DNA of 64,000 bases from the NCBI GenBank assembly GCA_030913385.1, contig CP133159.1, positions 2,192,584 through 2,256,583 of the forward strand, given 5' to 3'. Origin of the DNA: Cytophagaceae bacterium ABcell3 (GTDB lineage: Bacteria; Bacteroidota; Bacteroidia; Cytophagales; Cytophagaceae). This document shows positions 27,624 through 38,348 of the stretch, in pieces. The stretch's first letter is position 1, and each line of letters starts with the position of its first letter. The notes under the pieces were generated by a model. The model searched no databases and had not been told where the DNA came from. It saw only the letters and a program-made list of their open reading frames with translations. The position numbers and the translations under genes are program-made.

Positions 27624-28463
27624 CTAAAGTTTACGCCTTAAACCTGGAGGTCTGGTGCCGTAAGTGCTTAATTGTCTTACAAAAGTGTATCTTATCTTAG
27701 CTTGTAGTAAGAAGTAACCGTCGTTTCTGTCTGGGTTTCCTCTTTGGCCGTTCTCTGGGTTGTAATTGTCTTTATATCTATGAGCAATATTTCTGGCTAG
27801 TGGATCTGAAAAAGACTCTATAGGCCTATGCTCTACAGAGCTAACATCGTCTAGGTGGTCCGTAAATGTAACCCTGTAGGCGCCTTCTAGCATAAACTCA
27901 AAGTTCCTGTTGATTGTAAACCTTACTCCGCCACCAAAAGGAATGATTGGGGTGGCAATACTGTATCTTTCTCCTTCTGTTTCCAGTGGACGTAGGTTGA
28001 ACCAGCGGCCATTATATTGTGCTTGCGGGTTATAAAAGGCAACGCCGAAGCCTGCAAAGAGGTAGGGAGAGACCACATTTCTTAACCTTATATTTTTTTG
28101 GTAAGCAAAAAGGTCAAACATGACAGAGGTGTATAACTCAACATTATCAGACCGAAAACCTAAATTTCGGCTTTCATGGGTGTCGTCTGAATACAGCCTG
28201 AAATAGTTAGCTTCTGTTTTACTGGAGAAGTGGTTTGTTATTCTAAAAATAGCTCCTATCCCAGCATTGGGTCTTAGCTGCATGCAGTCGAAACTTTCGC
28301 ATACGTCGCCAAAATATGCACTGAGCCCAAGACTTCCGAGTACGCTCAATCTTTCATCCCTTTGGATATTTCGCCAGGTATCTCTGAGTGTTTGTGCGGA
28401 TGAACTGAAAGAAAGCAGAAATACTCCGGTAAACAATGTTGCAATTTGTAAGCTCTTTTTCAT
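27624..28463 (-). CDS. Outer-membrane beta-barrel protein (DUF6089-like)
   Basis: A secreted protein of 279 residues with a clear signal peptide (residues 1-23, ending SSSAQ). The mature part has alternating polar/aromatic strands typical of an 8-stranded porin-like barrel: GSLGLSAYFGDV, NAGIGAIFRIT, LYTSVMFDLFAY, VSPYLFAGFGVAFYNP and FEFMLEGAYRVTFTDHLDDVS. YFLLQAKIRYTF forms the last strand. The YFGDV/THLDDVS pattern recalls DUF6089-type proteins of Bacteroidota, but I hold that name loosely. Two Cys (CESFDC) in an early loop may form a disulfide. Function is unknown. Confidence 0.7.
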   Translation of the reverse strand: MKKSLQIATLFTGVFLLSFSSSAQTLRDTWRNIQRDERLSVLGSLGLSAYFGDVCESFDCMQLRPNAGIGAIFRITNHFSSKTEANYFRLYSDDTHESRNLGFRSDNVELYTSVMFDLFAYQKNIRLRNVVSPYLFAGFGVAFYNPQAQYNGRWFNLRPLETEGERYSIATPIIPFGGGVRFTINRNFEFMLEGAYRVTFTDHLDDVSSVEHRPIESFSDPLARNIAHRYKDNYNPENGQRGNPDRNDGYFLLQAKIRYTFVRQLSTYGTRPPGLRRKL

Positions 28464-28628
28464 AAAAGCCTTATGTATATCTCCGATTATAAATTTAAAA
28501 TTAACTTATATTTAGTTAATTACCAATTATAGGTTTGACAAGAATGAATATTTTACAGATAAATAATACTATGACTTCATTGGAGTATAATTTTTTGCAT
28601 GTATAATATGAAAAAAATAATTTGGCGT

Positions 28629-30215
28629 TTACTCAACCCGTAAGGTTATTGTTCTTGGCTTGTCTACCGTTTTATTTTTTGGGGCGCCCAGTCCTTCTGC
28701 TTTTAAGCGCAAAGGCTGAACACCTTTCTTGGTCAGATAGGTTTCTATCAAATTTGCCTCTCTCTGTGTACGGTCATTATGGTATATGGTTTGTATAATA
28801 AACTCTTTTTTTTCTATTATGTCGTCTTCACTTTCTTGGGGGAGTATCTTTTCTAGGGTATCGTGTTTTACTTCAGTAAGTTCTTCATGGTGAATTGTAT
28901 CAGAAATAATTTCTGGATATGCGATTGAAATATAGAATTTTTTTTCTGGAAGGTCTTTGATCAAGCGCGCCAAACGGTTTAACTGATGGGTTGAATGTCC
29001 TGTAAACTCTTTTGATGCCGTTGTAAAGTCTATGTCTTTTAGATCTACAGTAAATCCTGAAACTACTTTCTCTAAAGTAATGTTTTTGACCACCTCTTTG
29101 TATGTATCTAAAGAGTCTGTGTTGACTGGTGTGGAATACCAGAAGTAACCTGTTTCATTGGCTTGGATAGCAAAATCTAGTGACTTGTTTTTGGGAAGAC
29201 ATAATAAGTAACTCCCATCAGGTCCATTGTTGAAGATGGTCATATCTTCGGTATTGAGGTCTGTTAGGATTAGACGTGCATTTAATTTATTTCCGTCTGA
29301 ATCAGAGATGTTGCCAAACTGAAGCATTACAGGGTCTGGTTGCAGGTGTTCAGGTATCATGGTCATGGCAATTCCTCTTTCATCATTTTTTATAGCTGAA
29401 AAGTATACCAATTTTCCAGAAGCAGGTATGGTAATGTATAAATCGTCTTCCTCGGTGTTTACCGGCTCAAAAGGTTTAGGTTCGGACCACTCCCCATTGC
29501 TGCCCATCTGGGTGATATACTGGTCAAACCCGCCTTTTCCACCATCTCTCACAGAGGCAAATGTCATTGTTCTTCCATCAGATAAAAGTCTAGGGTTGCA
29601 CTCACAGCCTTTATTGATTGGTGCAGGTAATGGGGCTGGTTCTTCCCACATATTTCGCCCTTTCATTTTGGACACCATGATTGTTCCGCAAGGCAAGCCT
29701 GATGGCGATTTTTGTCCATTATATTTTACAAAATATAAGCTTCGGCCATCTGGTGATAATGCAGGGTCGCCTTCGCCTTCTGAAGAGTTAATAGGCTTTC
29801 CAAAGTTTTGTGGCGCTGTCCACCCTCCAGATGCTGTTTTTTCTACATACCATAAATCTTTATCTCCCAATCCGCCATAGCGGTTTGAAGTGAATACAAT
29901 AGTGTTCCCGTCTGCTGACAAGTGGTGTTGGCTGGTAAAAACTTTACCTCTTGTGTTTATTCCTGGAACAGGTTGTGGCCTGCTCCATCTCCCAGATTTT
30001 TGGTGGCTGATTACTATTTCTTCTTCATTGTCTTCGCCGCTATCTGCACGGTAAACCATAGTTCGCCCATTGGCACTCAAACATGGTTGTGTCTCAGAAA
30101 TCAGGTGCTGGTTTAATGGAGAGGGTAGGGTGTATATCTTTTGTGCAAAACTTTGAATAGGGGCAACTGCTGCAAAGGTTACTGTTATAATTATTGCGTA
30201 TATTTGTTTTTTCAT
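28629..30215 (-). CDS. PD40 (TolB-like) repeat protein with OmpA-like C-terminus
   Basis: Periplasmic/outer-membrane-associated protein. I choose the ATG at 30215 (MKKQIYAIIITVTF) because it begins a proper signal peptide ending QSFAQ; an upstream in-frame ATG would add 11 residues. About residues 35-300 contain several PD40 beta-propeller blades (ETQPCLSANGRTMVY, HHLSADGNTIVFTSNRYGG, DPALSPDGRSLYF, PRLLSDGRTMTFAS). A linker domain follows, then a C-terminal OmpA-like region (REANLIETYLTKKGV...LKAEGLGAP) that is rather degenerate. The layout resembles PorE-type proteins of the type IX secretion system, but a role there is only a possibility. Confidence 0.75.
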   Translation of the reverse strand: MKKQIYAIIITVTFAAVAPIQSFAQKIYTLPSPLNQHLISETQPCLSANGRTMVYRADSGEDNEEEIVISHQKSGRWSRPQPVPGINTRGKVFTSQHHLSADGNTIVFTSNRYGGLGDKDLWYVEKTASGGWTAPQNFGKPINSSEGEGDPALSPDGRSLYFVKYNGQKSPSGLPCGTIMVSKMKGRNMWEEPAPLPAPINKGCECNPRLLSDGRTMTFASVRDGGKGGFDQYITQMGSNGEWSEPKPFEPVNTEEDDLYITIPASGKLVYFSAIKNDERGIAMTMIPEHLQPDPVMLQFGNISDSDGNKLNARLILTDLNTEDMTIFNNGPDGSYLLCLPKNKSLDFAIQANETGYFWYSTPVNTDSLDTYKEVVKNITLEKVVSGFTVDLKDIDFTTASKEFTGHSTHQLNRLARLIKDLPEKKFYISIAYPEIISDTIHHEELTEVKHDTLEKILPQESEDDIIEKKEFIIQTIYHNDRTQREANLIETYLTKKGVQPLRLKAEGLGAPKNKTVDKPRTITLRVE

Positions 30216-30328
30216 AATAATTAAATCTAAAGAACCTTTAATATACATAAAATCCTTTTGAAAAGATATTTGAGCAAGAAAACTTATTGTAATTTTTTTG
30301 TGTTTGAAGAGAAGGAAGTTAATTTTTA

Positions 30329-30664
30329 ATGGAACCTATACTTAAAGAAATCCAGGCTAAGCATGATATCCGTCACGCGATGGCAATAGACCGAACGGTT
30401 ATGGCCAATGAACGGACTTTGCTTTCCTATGCTAATACTTCTTTGGCGCTGTTGGTACCTGGTGTTTCATTTCTTCATTTTACGGATTCAGTTATACTAG
30501 GTATGATAGGGGTACTCTTTATTCCTTTGAGCCTTATGGTGTTCTTCTGGGGCTTTGTAAGGTACCGAAAGAAAAAGAAAGTGATCAATGAAGAGCGGAA
30601 AATGCTACAACAGATGCTGCAATCTGAATATTGCAGTACTAATGTTGAGCAGATAGATGGTTGA
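30329..30664 (+). CDS. DUF202-family small membrane protein
   Basis: A protein of 111 residues with the DUF202 pattern MANERTLLSYANTSLALLVPG, followed by two hydrophobic segments (about 38-58 and 60-80) and a basic cytoplasmic tail (RYRKKKK). It is divergently placed 80 bp from the PD40 protein gene. The family occurs widely in bacteria and has no agreed biochemical role. Confidence 0.8.
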   Translation: MEPILKEIQAKHDIRHAMAIDRTVMANERTLLSYANTSLALLVPGVSFLHFTDSVILGMIGVLFIPLSLMVFFWGFVRYRKKKKVINEERKMLQQMLQSEYCSTNVEQIDG

Positions 30665-30864
30665 TAATCAATAAGCTGCTTATCTAGCTTGGAGTCTTTT
30701 AGTTTTCTTGACAGCTCAAGGTATAAATAAAAGGCTGCTTAAATTATTTGAAACTGCTCACTGTTCAGGAAATATAGTTCTTTTCGACATACCTTTGTAA
30801 GAGATTATAATAGGTGTTTATAATCAATGCTTTGTGTGTTTTTTAGCATGCACTAATGTGTGCA

Positions 30865-31503
30865 CTATATTTTTTTCAGAAGCGCCCTTACTGGTGCGCC
30901 ATCAGCTTCTGCTATTTTTATTGGCAGGCAAACCATTTCATAGTTTCCAGGAGAAACATTCCTAAGGTCTAGTCCCTCAATAAGCCATATTTCTTTTTCA
31001 AGTAGTATGCGGTGTAGCTCAGGGCCATTTTGCATGCCTCCTACAGAAAGGTAGTCAATGCCAATGGTACGTATCCCTTTCTCCACCATATACAGGCCAG
31101 CTTCCGTGCTAATGTATACAAAGCCTTCATTGAAAGGCTTCCTTGTCCAATCCGTCTCTGAGTTTGCTGTCTTAAAAAGTATTCTTTCGCCAGGTCTTAG
31201 GTTATGTTTTGTGAGTTCTTCCTGGGTTATTGATGTTTTATTTGATATAGGGATAACTTTTACCGGACCTATTAAAGCATCAAAAGGTAAGTGATCCAAT
31301 GTTTTTCCTTGGTTGATGAAATGTTTTGGGGCATCCATGTGCGTGCCGGTATGCGCGCTCATAGAAACTTTTGTTACATTGGCTTCATTACCTTTGTCCA
31401 TGTCAGATAATTTGTCTACCTGTACATCTACGTCGCCAGGCCAATGTGCCATGCCATTGGTAATAGGGTAGGTAATATCTATCCATTCGTTTGAATTGGT
31501 CAT
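30865..31503 (-). CDS. Cyclase-family metal-dependent hydrolase
   Basis: Member of the cyclase family (kynurenine formamidase-like fold). The diagnostic HTGTHMDAP motif is present at residues 51-59, giving H51, H55 and D57 as metal ligands, together with IDITYPI...HWPGD near the N-terminus and GIDYLSVG later. Its length of 212 residues is normal for the family. The substrate cannot be told. No other tryptophan-degradation gene is visible, so I do not call it KynB. It forms its own minus-strand unit. Confidence 0.85.
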   Translation of the reverse strand: MTNSNEWIDITYPITNGMAHWPGDVDVQVDKLSDMDKGNEANVTKVSMSAHTGTHMDAPKHFINQGKTLDHLPFDALIGPVKVIPISNKTSITQEELTKHNLRPGERILFKTANSETDWTRKPFNEGFVYISTEAGLYMVEKGIRTIGIDYLSVGGMQNGPELHRILLEKEIWLIEGLDLRNVSPGNYEMVCLPIKIAEADGAPVRALLKKI

Positions 31504-31714
31504 TATTGCTGAAAATTATGGTAGTTTACTAACTATTAAGAATGTAAAAAGTTTTAGAGAAGGGGCAAAAAAAAATGGACGTTTTTAAGATCCAAAAGAA
31601 GCAGTTGGGTCAAACTTTACTAGTTTACTGTCCATGGAAAAACATACAAGATTTGAACTATATCTTTCACAAATACTTAAAATAGAACTTTCTTGGGGGA
31701 GACAGTATGGTTAA

Positions 31715-31751
31715 GTAAAGTGAGATGGTTGTATAAACTATCTCACTTTAC
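31715..31751 (-). terminator. Strong 12-bp hairpin downstream of response regulator
   Basis: GTAAAGTGAGAT (31715-31726) pairs perfectly with ATCTCACTTTAC (31740-31751), loop 13 nt. It sits 17 bp after the response-regulator stop on the minus strand. The trailing T-tract is weak, so termination is likely but not certain. Confidence 0.5.
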
Positions 31752-31768
31752 GATGTTTTAAAATGTTT

Positions 31769-32191
31769 TTAAAGATTTTCCTCGTTCAGCAGTTGCTGTT
31801 TTTTTAAAGGTTTGACCATATAACCTTTTACATTAGGATACTTAGTAGAACGTTCCATATCGGAAAGGTCTTCAGAAGAGCTTACAATTAAAAATTTTGT
31901 TTTTTTGACAATATCTTCTGGGAGGTCATTGAACTTATCGAGAAATTCAAAGCCTGTGATACCAGGCATGCAAATATCTAGAAAGACAATATCTGGAAGT
32001 TTTTCTTGGTCTTTTCCTGGGTTTATCTCTTTGAAATAGTCAAGGGCCTCTTCTGCCTGCTGAAATATGGTGAGTTTTTCAGTATAGTTAATAGACTCAA
32101 AAATCATCTTTATCAGCAGTATGTCCATCTGACTATCATCAATAACAATAACATGTTTATGCTTAGGAGTACCGCTCATAGTTGGATTCAA
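31769..32191 (-). CDS. Single-domain response regulator (CheY-like)
   Basis: A stand-alone receiver domain of 140 residues with no output domain. The acidic pair in VIVIDDS, the phosphoacceptor D72 in VFLDICMPG, the Ser cluster in FLIVSSSEDL and the K in MVKPLKK are all present. An in-frame ATG at residue 5 is an alternative start. It probably works with a histidine kinase encoded elsewhere; none is in the window. A second stand-alone receiver lies at 48808. Confidence 0.88.
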   Translation of the reverse strand: MNPTMSGTPKHKHVIVIDDSQMDILLIKMIFESINYTEKLTIFQQAEEALDYFKEINPGKDQEKLPDIVFLDICMPGITGFEFLDKFNDLPEDIVKKTKFLIVSSSEDLSDMERSTKYPNVKGYMVKPLKKQQLLNEENL

Positions 32192-32639
32192 TTTAAAAGA
32201 TTTTTCAAAAATATTTAAAGTGGGCGTAACATTAAAAATATACGTCCTTATTTGGATAACCGCACGTTCTGGCCAGACGGATGTTGTTTTATTTCTTACA
32301 ATTCCTGTGCCATTATATGTTTTAACCTATAAACTTAGTCGATGTTAAAGCTCCCTTACCCTTAACAGTTGTTAAAGCGATATTTCGTTATGAGGAGTAA
32401 AATATCAATAAATCAGCATTTTTGGGTCAGCAAAATATAATCCTCGCTATGGTTAAGAAATCAATGTGGGTGAATCAACTGATTTTGATTCGTTCTTCTA
32501 TATATAATAAAGTTCTATTGTATGTTTCAGGTCAAAATACATGGCTTTTATATTCATGTTTGCTTGATTTTATATGGTGATGACGAACCTTATGGCAAGA
32601 TTGAGGTTAAAATTATAAGTGTTAAAAAGTGAGAATGAT
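32192..32639. other. Intergenic region between divergent genes
   Basis: About 450 bp of AT-rich DNA between the minus-strand response regulator and the plus-strand secreted protein. No gene, RNA or repeat module is supported. It must hold promoters for both directions, but I cannot place them with confidence. Confidence 0.4.
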
Positions 32640-33302
32640 ATGGAGCGTATTTGGAATGTGATGTTGGTAAAAACTTTATGTCTTGTTTTGTGCTTGTCTG
32701 CCTATGCTCAACAGGATATGGAGGAAGACGAAACCCAGGATAGAATAGAGCAAGCAGACAATTGGGTAATGAAAATTGATGGGAATGTGGTGGTGTCAGA
32801 AGATGGAACCAGCCGTGTTCTTCAGGAAGAAACAGAGCTTGAAGACGGTACTACTGTTCTACCTGATGGTCATGTTACTTTTCCCGATGGTAATACATTA
32901 ATGTTGAGAGACGGCCAGGTATTGTTTGAGGATGGTGAAATAGCTCACGCTGATGAGTCGTCTTTGATTCAGCAACGCTACAACTTAATGAGTCGTGACT
33001 TTGGCATGATGGAAGATATACAAATGGATACCTATGAAAAAGTTTCATTTGTAAACCGGAAGCTGGAGTTAACCAATAGAAAAGCAGACTTGATGGATGA
33101 AAAACTTACCCATACAAGCAGGATCGTTTTTTGTCCTGATAAAGTGAGTCGTAGGGACAGAGCTGAAGCTAGTCATCGAATTGCTGAAATTGATGAAGAA
33201 ATTGAAGAAATTGATGAGGAAATTTCCCAGATCAATGCAATGATGGAAGAGCGGGAGTTAAGTATAGAGGATCAGGATTTTGAAATAGAGGAAGACTCTT
33301 AA
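32640..33302 (+). CDS. Secreted acidic protein with DUF6799-like repeats
   Basis: A secreted protein of about 220 residues. I place the start at the ATG at 32640 (MERIWNVMLVKTLCLVLCLSAYAQQ), since this gives a signal peptide directly; a GTG seven codons upstream is also possible. The mature part has short repeated units with an xDGxxx rhythm (MKIDGNVVV, LEDGTTVLPDGHVTFPDGNTLMLRDGQVLFEDGEI), as in DUF6799 proteins. A C-terminal acidic coiled coil (IAEIDEEIEEIDEEISQINAMMEE) follows. There is one unpaired Cys near residue 165. Role unknown. A terminator follows. Confidence 0.65.
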   Translation: MERIWNVMLVKTLCLVLCLSAYAQQDMEEDETQDRIEQADNWVMKIDGNVVVSEDGTSRVLQEETELEDGTTVLPDGHVTFPDGNTLMLRDGQVLFEDGEIAHADESSLIQQRYNLMSRDFGMMEDIQMDTYEKVSFVNRKLELTNRKADLMDEKLTHTSRIVFCPDKVSRRDRAEASHRIAEIDEEIEEIDEEISQINAMMEERELSIEDQDFEIEEDS

Positions 33303-33327
33303 TATTTCTATACATATTTGTAATCGT

Positions 33328-33363
33328 GCCCAGGGTTTTGGATTAGCTCTGGGCTTTTTTTTT
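33328..33363 (+). terminator. Intrinsic terminator
   Basis: GCCCAG (33328-33333) pairs with CTGGGC (33349-33354), followed by a run of nine T to 33363. It ends the transcript of the acidic secreted protein just before repeat array 3. Confidence 0.85.
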
Positions 33364-33369
33364 AGCATT

Positions 33370-36300
33370 AGTTGGGTAAAGTTTTAGGTTGTAATGATTG
33401 GCGTTTTGCAGAAAGCTAGATGTTAACCGTCATTGCGAGGCGCAAGATAGTAGTGGGTAAAGTTCTTTGGATTGAATTTTAAGTCTTTAAGTTTCTTATG
33501 AAACAATGCCGCGGCAATCTGATTGCGGTAAGGTGTGTTGGTTGATTGTTAGGGTGTTAATACTAAACCTGACGATGAGATTGCTTCGTCGTGCCTCCTC
33601 GCAATGACGGTGGGGATAAAGTGTTGGTATGTAGATTGTTTACCTGTCAGCGTCCTTTGCGACCTGACAGCGTAAGTATTAAACAACCTGACGATGAGAT
33701 TGCTTCCTCGTTCCTCCTCGTAATGAGTGGAGGGGTGAGTTGTAATAGAGGGTGTTATTATCTGGTTGATTGTAGAAACATCTTTCCTTTAATCCTGTCT
33801 ATCCTTTCATCCTGCGAATCCCGGTTCAGACAGTATAATACTAGACCTGACGATGAGAGCATCATCGACTCATTAAATAACCGCATCATCAATATATCTT
33901 TAATAATCCTAATGAGCTAATGTCACCTAAAGCCCATTCTCCATTTTTCTTACCTTTTTTGCTTGTCCAAAAAAGGTAACCAAAAAAGGACACTATGGCT
34001 GAAAGGCATATTGCCACGCGCTAAACGCACAATCCCTCCCTGCCAGAAAAATGCCTTAACTGACGATTCATTGTCAAAGGCAGTTCTTAATGGCGGCATT
34101 TTTAAAAATCCGGCAGCCCACAAGCCGCAATATGCCCACGCCAGCCATAGAGTCCCCACCCGCCCTTAGTAGCTACCGGACTGCTGATTATGGAGTTATT
34201 CTTTTTGTCTACTTTTCGGATCTTACCAGTTAGGAGGTTATCGCAAATTTTGACTGTTAGTTTTTTGGGATGGTGTTTTAAACGCTAAAAATAAACAATA
34301 TAGCTGTCTCCCCGCACCTGTTGCGGGGTCTGTTTGGGTAAAGCAGGAATGTGAATTGCAAAATATTAGGCAGGTGCCAGCGTCTGACAGATTCCTCCTG
34401 CGTCGGAATGACAGGTTATATATCATTGCATCATCATATCATCGAATCATCCTTAAGCTTCTTATAAAACAATGCCGCGGCAATCTGTTGGCGGTAAGCT
34501 GTTTTGGTTGATTATTTGTGGGAGAACAATATTAGACCTGACGATGAGATTGCTTCGTCGTGCCTCCTCGCAATGACGGTGGGGATAAAGTGTTGGTATG
34601 TAGATTGTTTACCTGTCAGCGTCCTTTGCGACCTGACAGCGTAAGTATTAAACAACCTGACGATGAGATTGCTTCCTCGTTCCTCCTCGTAATGAGTGGA
34701 GGGGTGAGTTGTAATAGAGGGTGTTATTATCTGGTTGATTGTAGAAACATCTTTCCTTTAATCCTGTCTATCCTTTCATCCTGCGAATCCCGGTTCAGAC
34801 AGTATAATACCAAACCTGACGATGAGAGCATCATCGACTCATTAAATAACCGCATCATCAATATATCTTTAATAATCCTAATGAGCTAATGTCACCTAAA
34901 GCTCATTGTCCATTTTTCTTACTTTTTTTGCTTGTCCAAAAAAGGTAACCAAAAAAGGACACTATGGCTGAAAGGCATATTGCCACGCGCTAAACGCACA
35001 ATCTTTTCTTGACAGCGTAAGTGTTTAATACCAGACCTGACGATGAGATTGCTTCGTCGTGCCTCCTCGCAATGACGTTGGGGTAATGGGTAATATAATG
35101 AGTAGTGAGGCGGCATTTTTAAAAATCCGGCAGCCCACAAGCCGCAATATGCCCACGCCAGCCATAGAGTCCCCGCCCGCCCTTAGTAGCTATCGGACTG
35201 CTGATTATGGAGTTATTCTTTTTGTCTACTTTTTGGCGCTTACCAGTTAGGAGGTTATTGCTGGCTTTGGCTGTTATTTTTTGGGATGGTGTTTTAAGCT
35301 CCAAAAACAAACACTATATCTGTCTCCCCGCACTTGTTGCGGGGGGTGTTTGGGTAAAGCAGGAATGTGAATTGCAAAATATTAGGCAGGTGCCAGCGTC
35401 TGACAGATTCCTCCTGCGTCGGAATGACAGGTTATATATCATTGCATCATCATATCATCAAATCATCCTTTTGCTTCTTATAAAACAATGCCGCGGCAAT
35501 CTGTTTGCCGTGAGCTGTAAAGGTTGGTTGTGGGGGAGTGATATTAGACCTGACGATGAGATTGCTTCCTCGTTCCTCCTCGTAATGAGTGGAGGGGTGA
35601 GTTGTAATAGAGGGTGTTATTATCTGGTTGATTGTAGAAACATCTTTCCTTTAATCCTGTCTATCCTTTCATCCTGCGAATCCCGGTTCAGACAGTATAA
35701 TACCAAACCTGACGATGAGAGCATCATCGACTCATTAAATAACCGCATCATCAATATATCTTTAATAATCCTAATGAGCTAATGTCACCTAAAGCTCATT
35801 GTCCATTTTTCTTACCTTTTTTGCTTGTCCAAAAAAGGTAACCAAAAAAGGACACTATGGCTGAAAGGCATATTGCCACGCACTAAACGCACAATCCCTC
35901 CCTGTCAGAAAAATGCCTTAACTGACGATTCATTGTCAAAGGCAGTTCTTAATGGCGGCATTTTTAAAAATCCGGCACCCCACAAGCCGCAATATGCCCA
36001 CGCCAGCCATAGAGTCCCCGCCCGCCCTTAGTAGCTATCGGACTGCTGATTATGGAGTTATTCTTTTTGTCTACTTTTCGGATCTTACCAGTTAGGAGGT
36101 TATCGCAAATTTTGACTGTTAGTTTTTTGGGATGGTGTTTTAAACGCTAAAAATAAACAATATAGCTGTCTCCCCGCACCTGTTGCGGGGTCTGTTTGGG
36201 TAAAGCAGGAATGTGAATTGCAAAATATTAGGCAGGTGCTAGCGTCTGACAGATTCCTCCTGCGTCGGAATGACAGGTTATATATCATTGCATCATCATA

Positions 36301-37430
36301 TCATCGAATCATCCTTTAGCTTCTTATGAAAAAATGCCGCGGCAATCTGTTGGAGGTAAGCTGTTTTGGTTGATTATTTGTGGGAGAACAATATTAGACC
36401 TGACGATGAGATTGCTTCCTCGTTCCTCCTCGCAATGACGTTGGAGTAAAATGTAGAAAACAAATAATATAGTTCATGCCGATAAAAAATCGGCACCACA
36501 TTCATGCCTCGCATCATCGATCCCCGCCCGCCTTTAGTAGCTACCGGACTGCTGATTATGGAGTTTTTCTTTTTGTCTACTGTTCGGCTCTTGCCAGATT
36601 GGAGGTTACCGCTGGCTTTGGGTGTAGTTATTTAGGATGGTGTTTTAAGCTCTAAAAGTAAACACTATATCTGCCTCCCCGCACCTGTTGCGGGGTCTGT
36701 TTGGGTAAAGCAGGAATGTGAATTGCAAAATATTAGGCAGGTGCCAGCGTCTGACAGATTCCTCCTGCGTCGGAATGACAGGTTATATATCATTGCATCA
36801 TCATATCATCGAATCATCCTTTTGTTTCTTATGAAACAATGCCGCGGCAATCTGTTGGTGGTAAGCTGTGTCGGTTGATTGTGGAAGCGTATTAAATATT
36901 CAAGTTGATTACTACCTGTCAGCGTCCTTGGATCCTGACAGCGTAAGTATTAAACAACCTGACGATGAGATTGCTTCGTCGTTCCTCCTCGCAATGACGT
37001 TGGAGTAAAATGTAGAAAACAAATAATATAGTTCATGCCGATAAAAAATCGGCACCACATTCATGCCTCGCATCATCGACCCCCGCCCGCCTTTAGTAGC
37101 TACCGGACTGCTGATTATGGAGTTTTTCTTTTTGTCTACTGTTCGGCTCTTGCCAGATTGGAGGTTACCGCTGGCTTTGGGTGTAGTTATTTAGGATGGT
37201 GTTTTAAGCTCTAAAAGTAAACACTATATCTGCCTCCCCGCACCTGTTGCGGGGGCTGTTGGAGTAAGGCAGGATGTAAATTGGCAAATATTAGCCGGTG
37301 CTAGCGTCTATTAGGATTATTACCTGTCAGCGTCCTTTGCGACCTGACAGCGTAAGTGTTAAATACTAGACCTGACGGCGAGATTGCTTCGTCATTCCTC
37401 CTCGCAATGAGGCTGGTGGGGTGATGTAGT
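33370..37430. repeat. Noncoding modular hairpin-repeat array 3
   Basis: About 4 kb of the same modules in one orientation. TTACCTTTTTT hairpins lie at 33950, 34919 and 35812; the first and third are followed by cassette II and the second by cassette I. A block at about 33560-33960 recurs 969 bp downstream, and a 559-bp tandem unit occurs at 36431-36989 and from 36990. It also contains the unoccupied IS target version at 36943-36950. Short frames here (for example 109 codons at 33591 and 34560) are module translations. Confidence 0.9.
36431..37250 (+). repeat. 559-bp tandem unit, one full and one partial copy
   Basis: The segment from CGCAATGACG at 36431 recurs at 36990. Both contain the GCCGAT/ATCGGC hairpin, a linker with TAGTAGCTACCGG and the CCCCGCA hairpin, with very few differences. 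The first copy additionally holds the CTGTCAG hairpin and the GTAAGTAT site used by the IS elsewhere. Confidence 0.75.
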
Positions 37431-37621
37431 CTGGATAGGCAATCGGCTCTGCGTTCAAATTATCGCACCATCGTATAAACTCCATTCCATCATTTACCAC
37501 CACAAATGCTCCTATATATATAGTCTTTGAATGAATGTTGATTTCTTTTATAAGAGTTGTGAAACATCTGTTCTTATGGTAGGTTATATTATTAAGAATT
37601 GGTATTAGAAAGTGAGAAAGG

Positions 37622-38191
37622 ATGGATATGGAAGAGAAGTTTACGCAGAATAGTGCGTTGAGAAAGAATACCAGGATTGTACAGGCAAACAGCGAATATC
37701 GCGTTATGACTGAAAACGCAGTTATTCTAAGCGTTTTAGGTTTAATATGGTTGGTTTCAGGTTTATCTGGAATGTCAAAGTATCCAGAAATTGCCATTTT
37801 AGTGTTTTTTACCGGATTGTGCATGCTTAATCCGATAACTTCATATACCAGAAAAAGTCTCGACATCAAAAACAGTAACCCATTGAAGGCGATGGTTTCG
37901 TGTATTATTTTAGGGGTTCCAGCAGGCTTGATCCTCGGTTTTTTCCCTTTTTACGATAATATTAACTATTTCTTTCCAGCCTTTATGGTTCTGTTTGCTT
38001 TTATATTTGCTTTAAATTATTTCGCATTTAAGTTGAAGATGCATATTGCACTGGCTGTAATGCTTTTGTCGGGTGCGATTTATATGGGATTATACTACCC
38101 AAACAACTTTTGGATGTCTGGATTATTTACTGCTAGTACGCTGCTTGGCTTTGCCTTGGTCAGTAAGATATATGGAAGATACAAGTCCTGA
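37622..38191 (+). CDS. Polytopic membrane protein of unknown function
   Basis: A 189-residue protein with a polar N-terminus of about 30 residues and five to six hydrophobic segments (ILSVLGLIWLVSGL, IAILVFFTGLCML, AMVSCIILGVPAGLILGF, AFMVLFAFIFALNYFAF, IALAVMLLSGAIYMGL, LFTASTLLGFALV). A GAGAAAGG stretch precedes the start, and an ATG two codons later is equally possible. The opposite strand also has a long frame here, which I reject. I do not recognise the family. It follows repeat array 3 and stands alone. Confidence 0.65.
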   Translation: MDMEEKFTQNSALRKNTRIVQANSEYRVMTENAVILSVLGLIWLVSGLSGMSKYPEIAILVFFTGLCMLNPITSYTRKSLDIKNSNPLKAMVSCIILGVPAGLILGFFPFYDNINYFFPAFMVLFAFIFALNYFAFKLKMHIALAVMLLSGAIYMGLYYPNNFWMSGLFTASTLLGFALVSKIYGRYKS

Positions 38192-38224
38192 ACAAATCCT
38201 GACGATTTTAAAACTTAGTTTGAT

Positions 38225-38258
38225 AATGCCCTAGACCTTGAGGCCTAGGGTATTTTAA
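38225..38258. terminator. Bidirectional terminator-like hairpin
   Basis: AATGCCCTAG (38225-38234) pairs with CTAGGGTATT (38245-38254), with one G-T pair and a short T-run after it. It lies between the convergent membrane-protein and ABC-F genes and could serve both. Confidence 0.6.
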
Positions 38259-38348
38259 TGATATGGTATCTGGATTGTGGTAATGAGGCACGATCGGATA
38301 TAAAATAGTTTGAAGGTCTCTTTTCCCTAAATTGTGGCATTATTGGTT

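Noticed and set aside
29359-29880. 173-codon frame on the plus strand opposite the PD40 protein gene
   Set aside because: It is a shadow of a well-supported gene with recognisable beta-propeller blades on the minus strand.
31504-31768. Small RNA gene in the gap containing the 12-bp hairpin
   Set aside because: The hairpin position right after the response-regulator stop is explained more simply as a transcript end.
37366-37869. 167-codon frame on the minus strand overlapping the membrane-protein gene
   Set aside because: The plus-strand frame at 37622-38191 has clear membrane segments and a plausible start. The minus frame runs out of the repeat array and its translation shows no family features.
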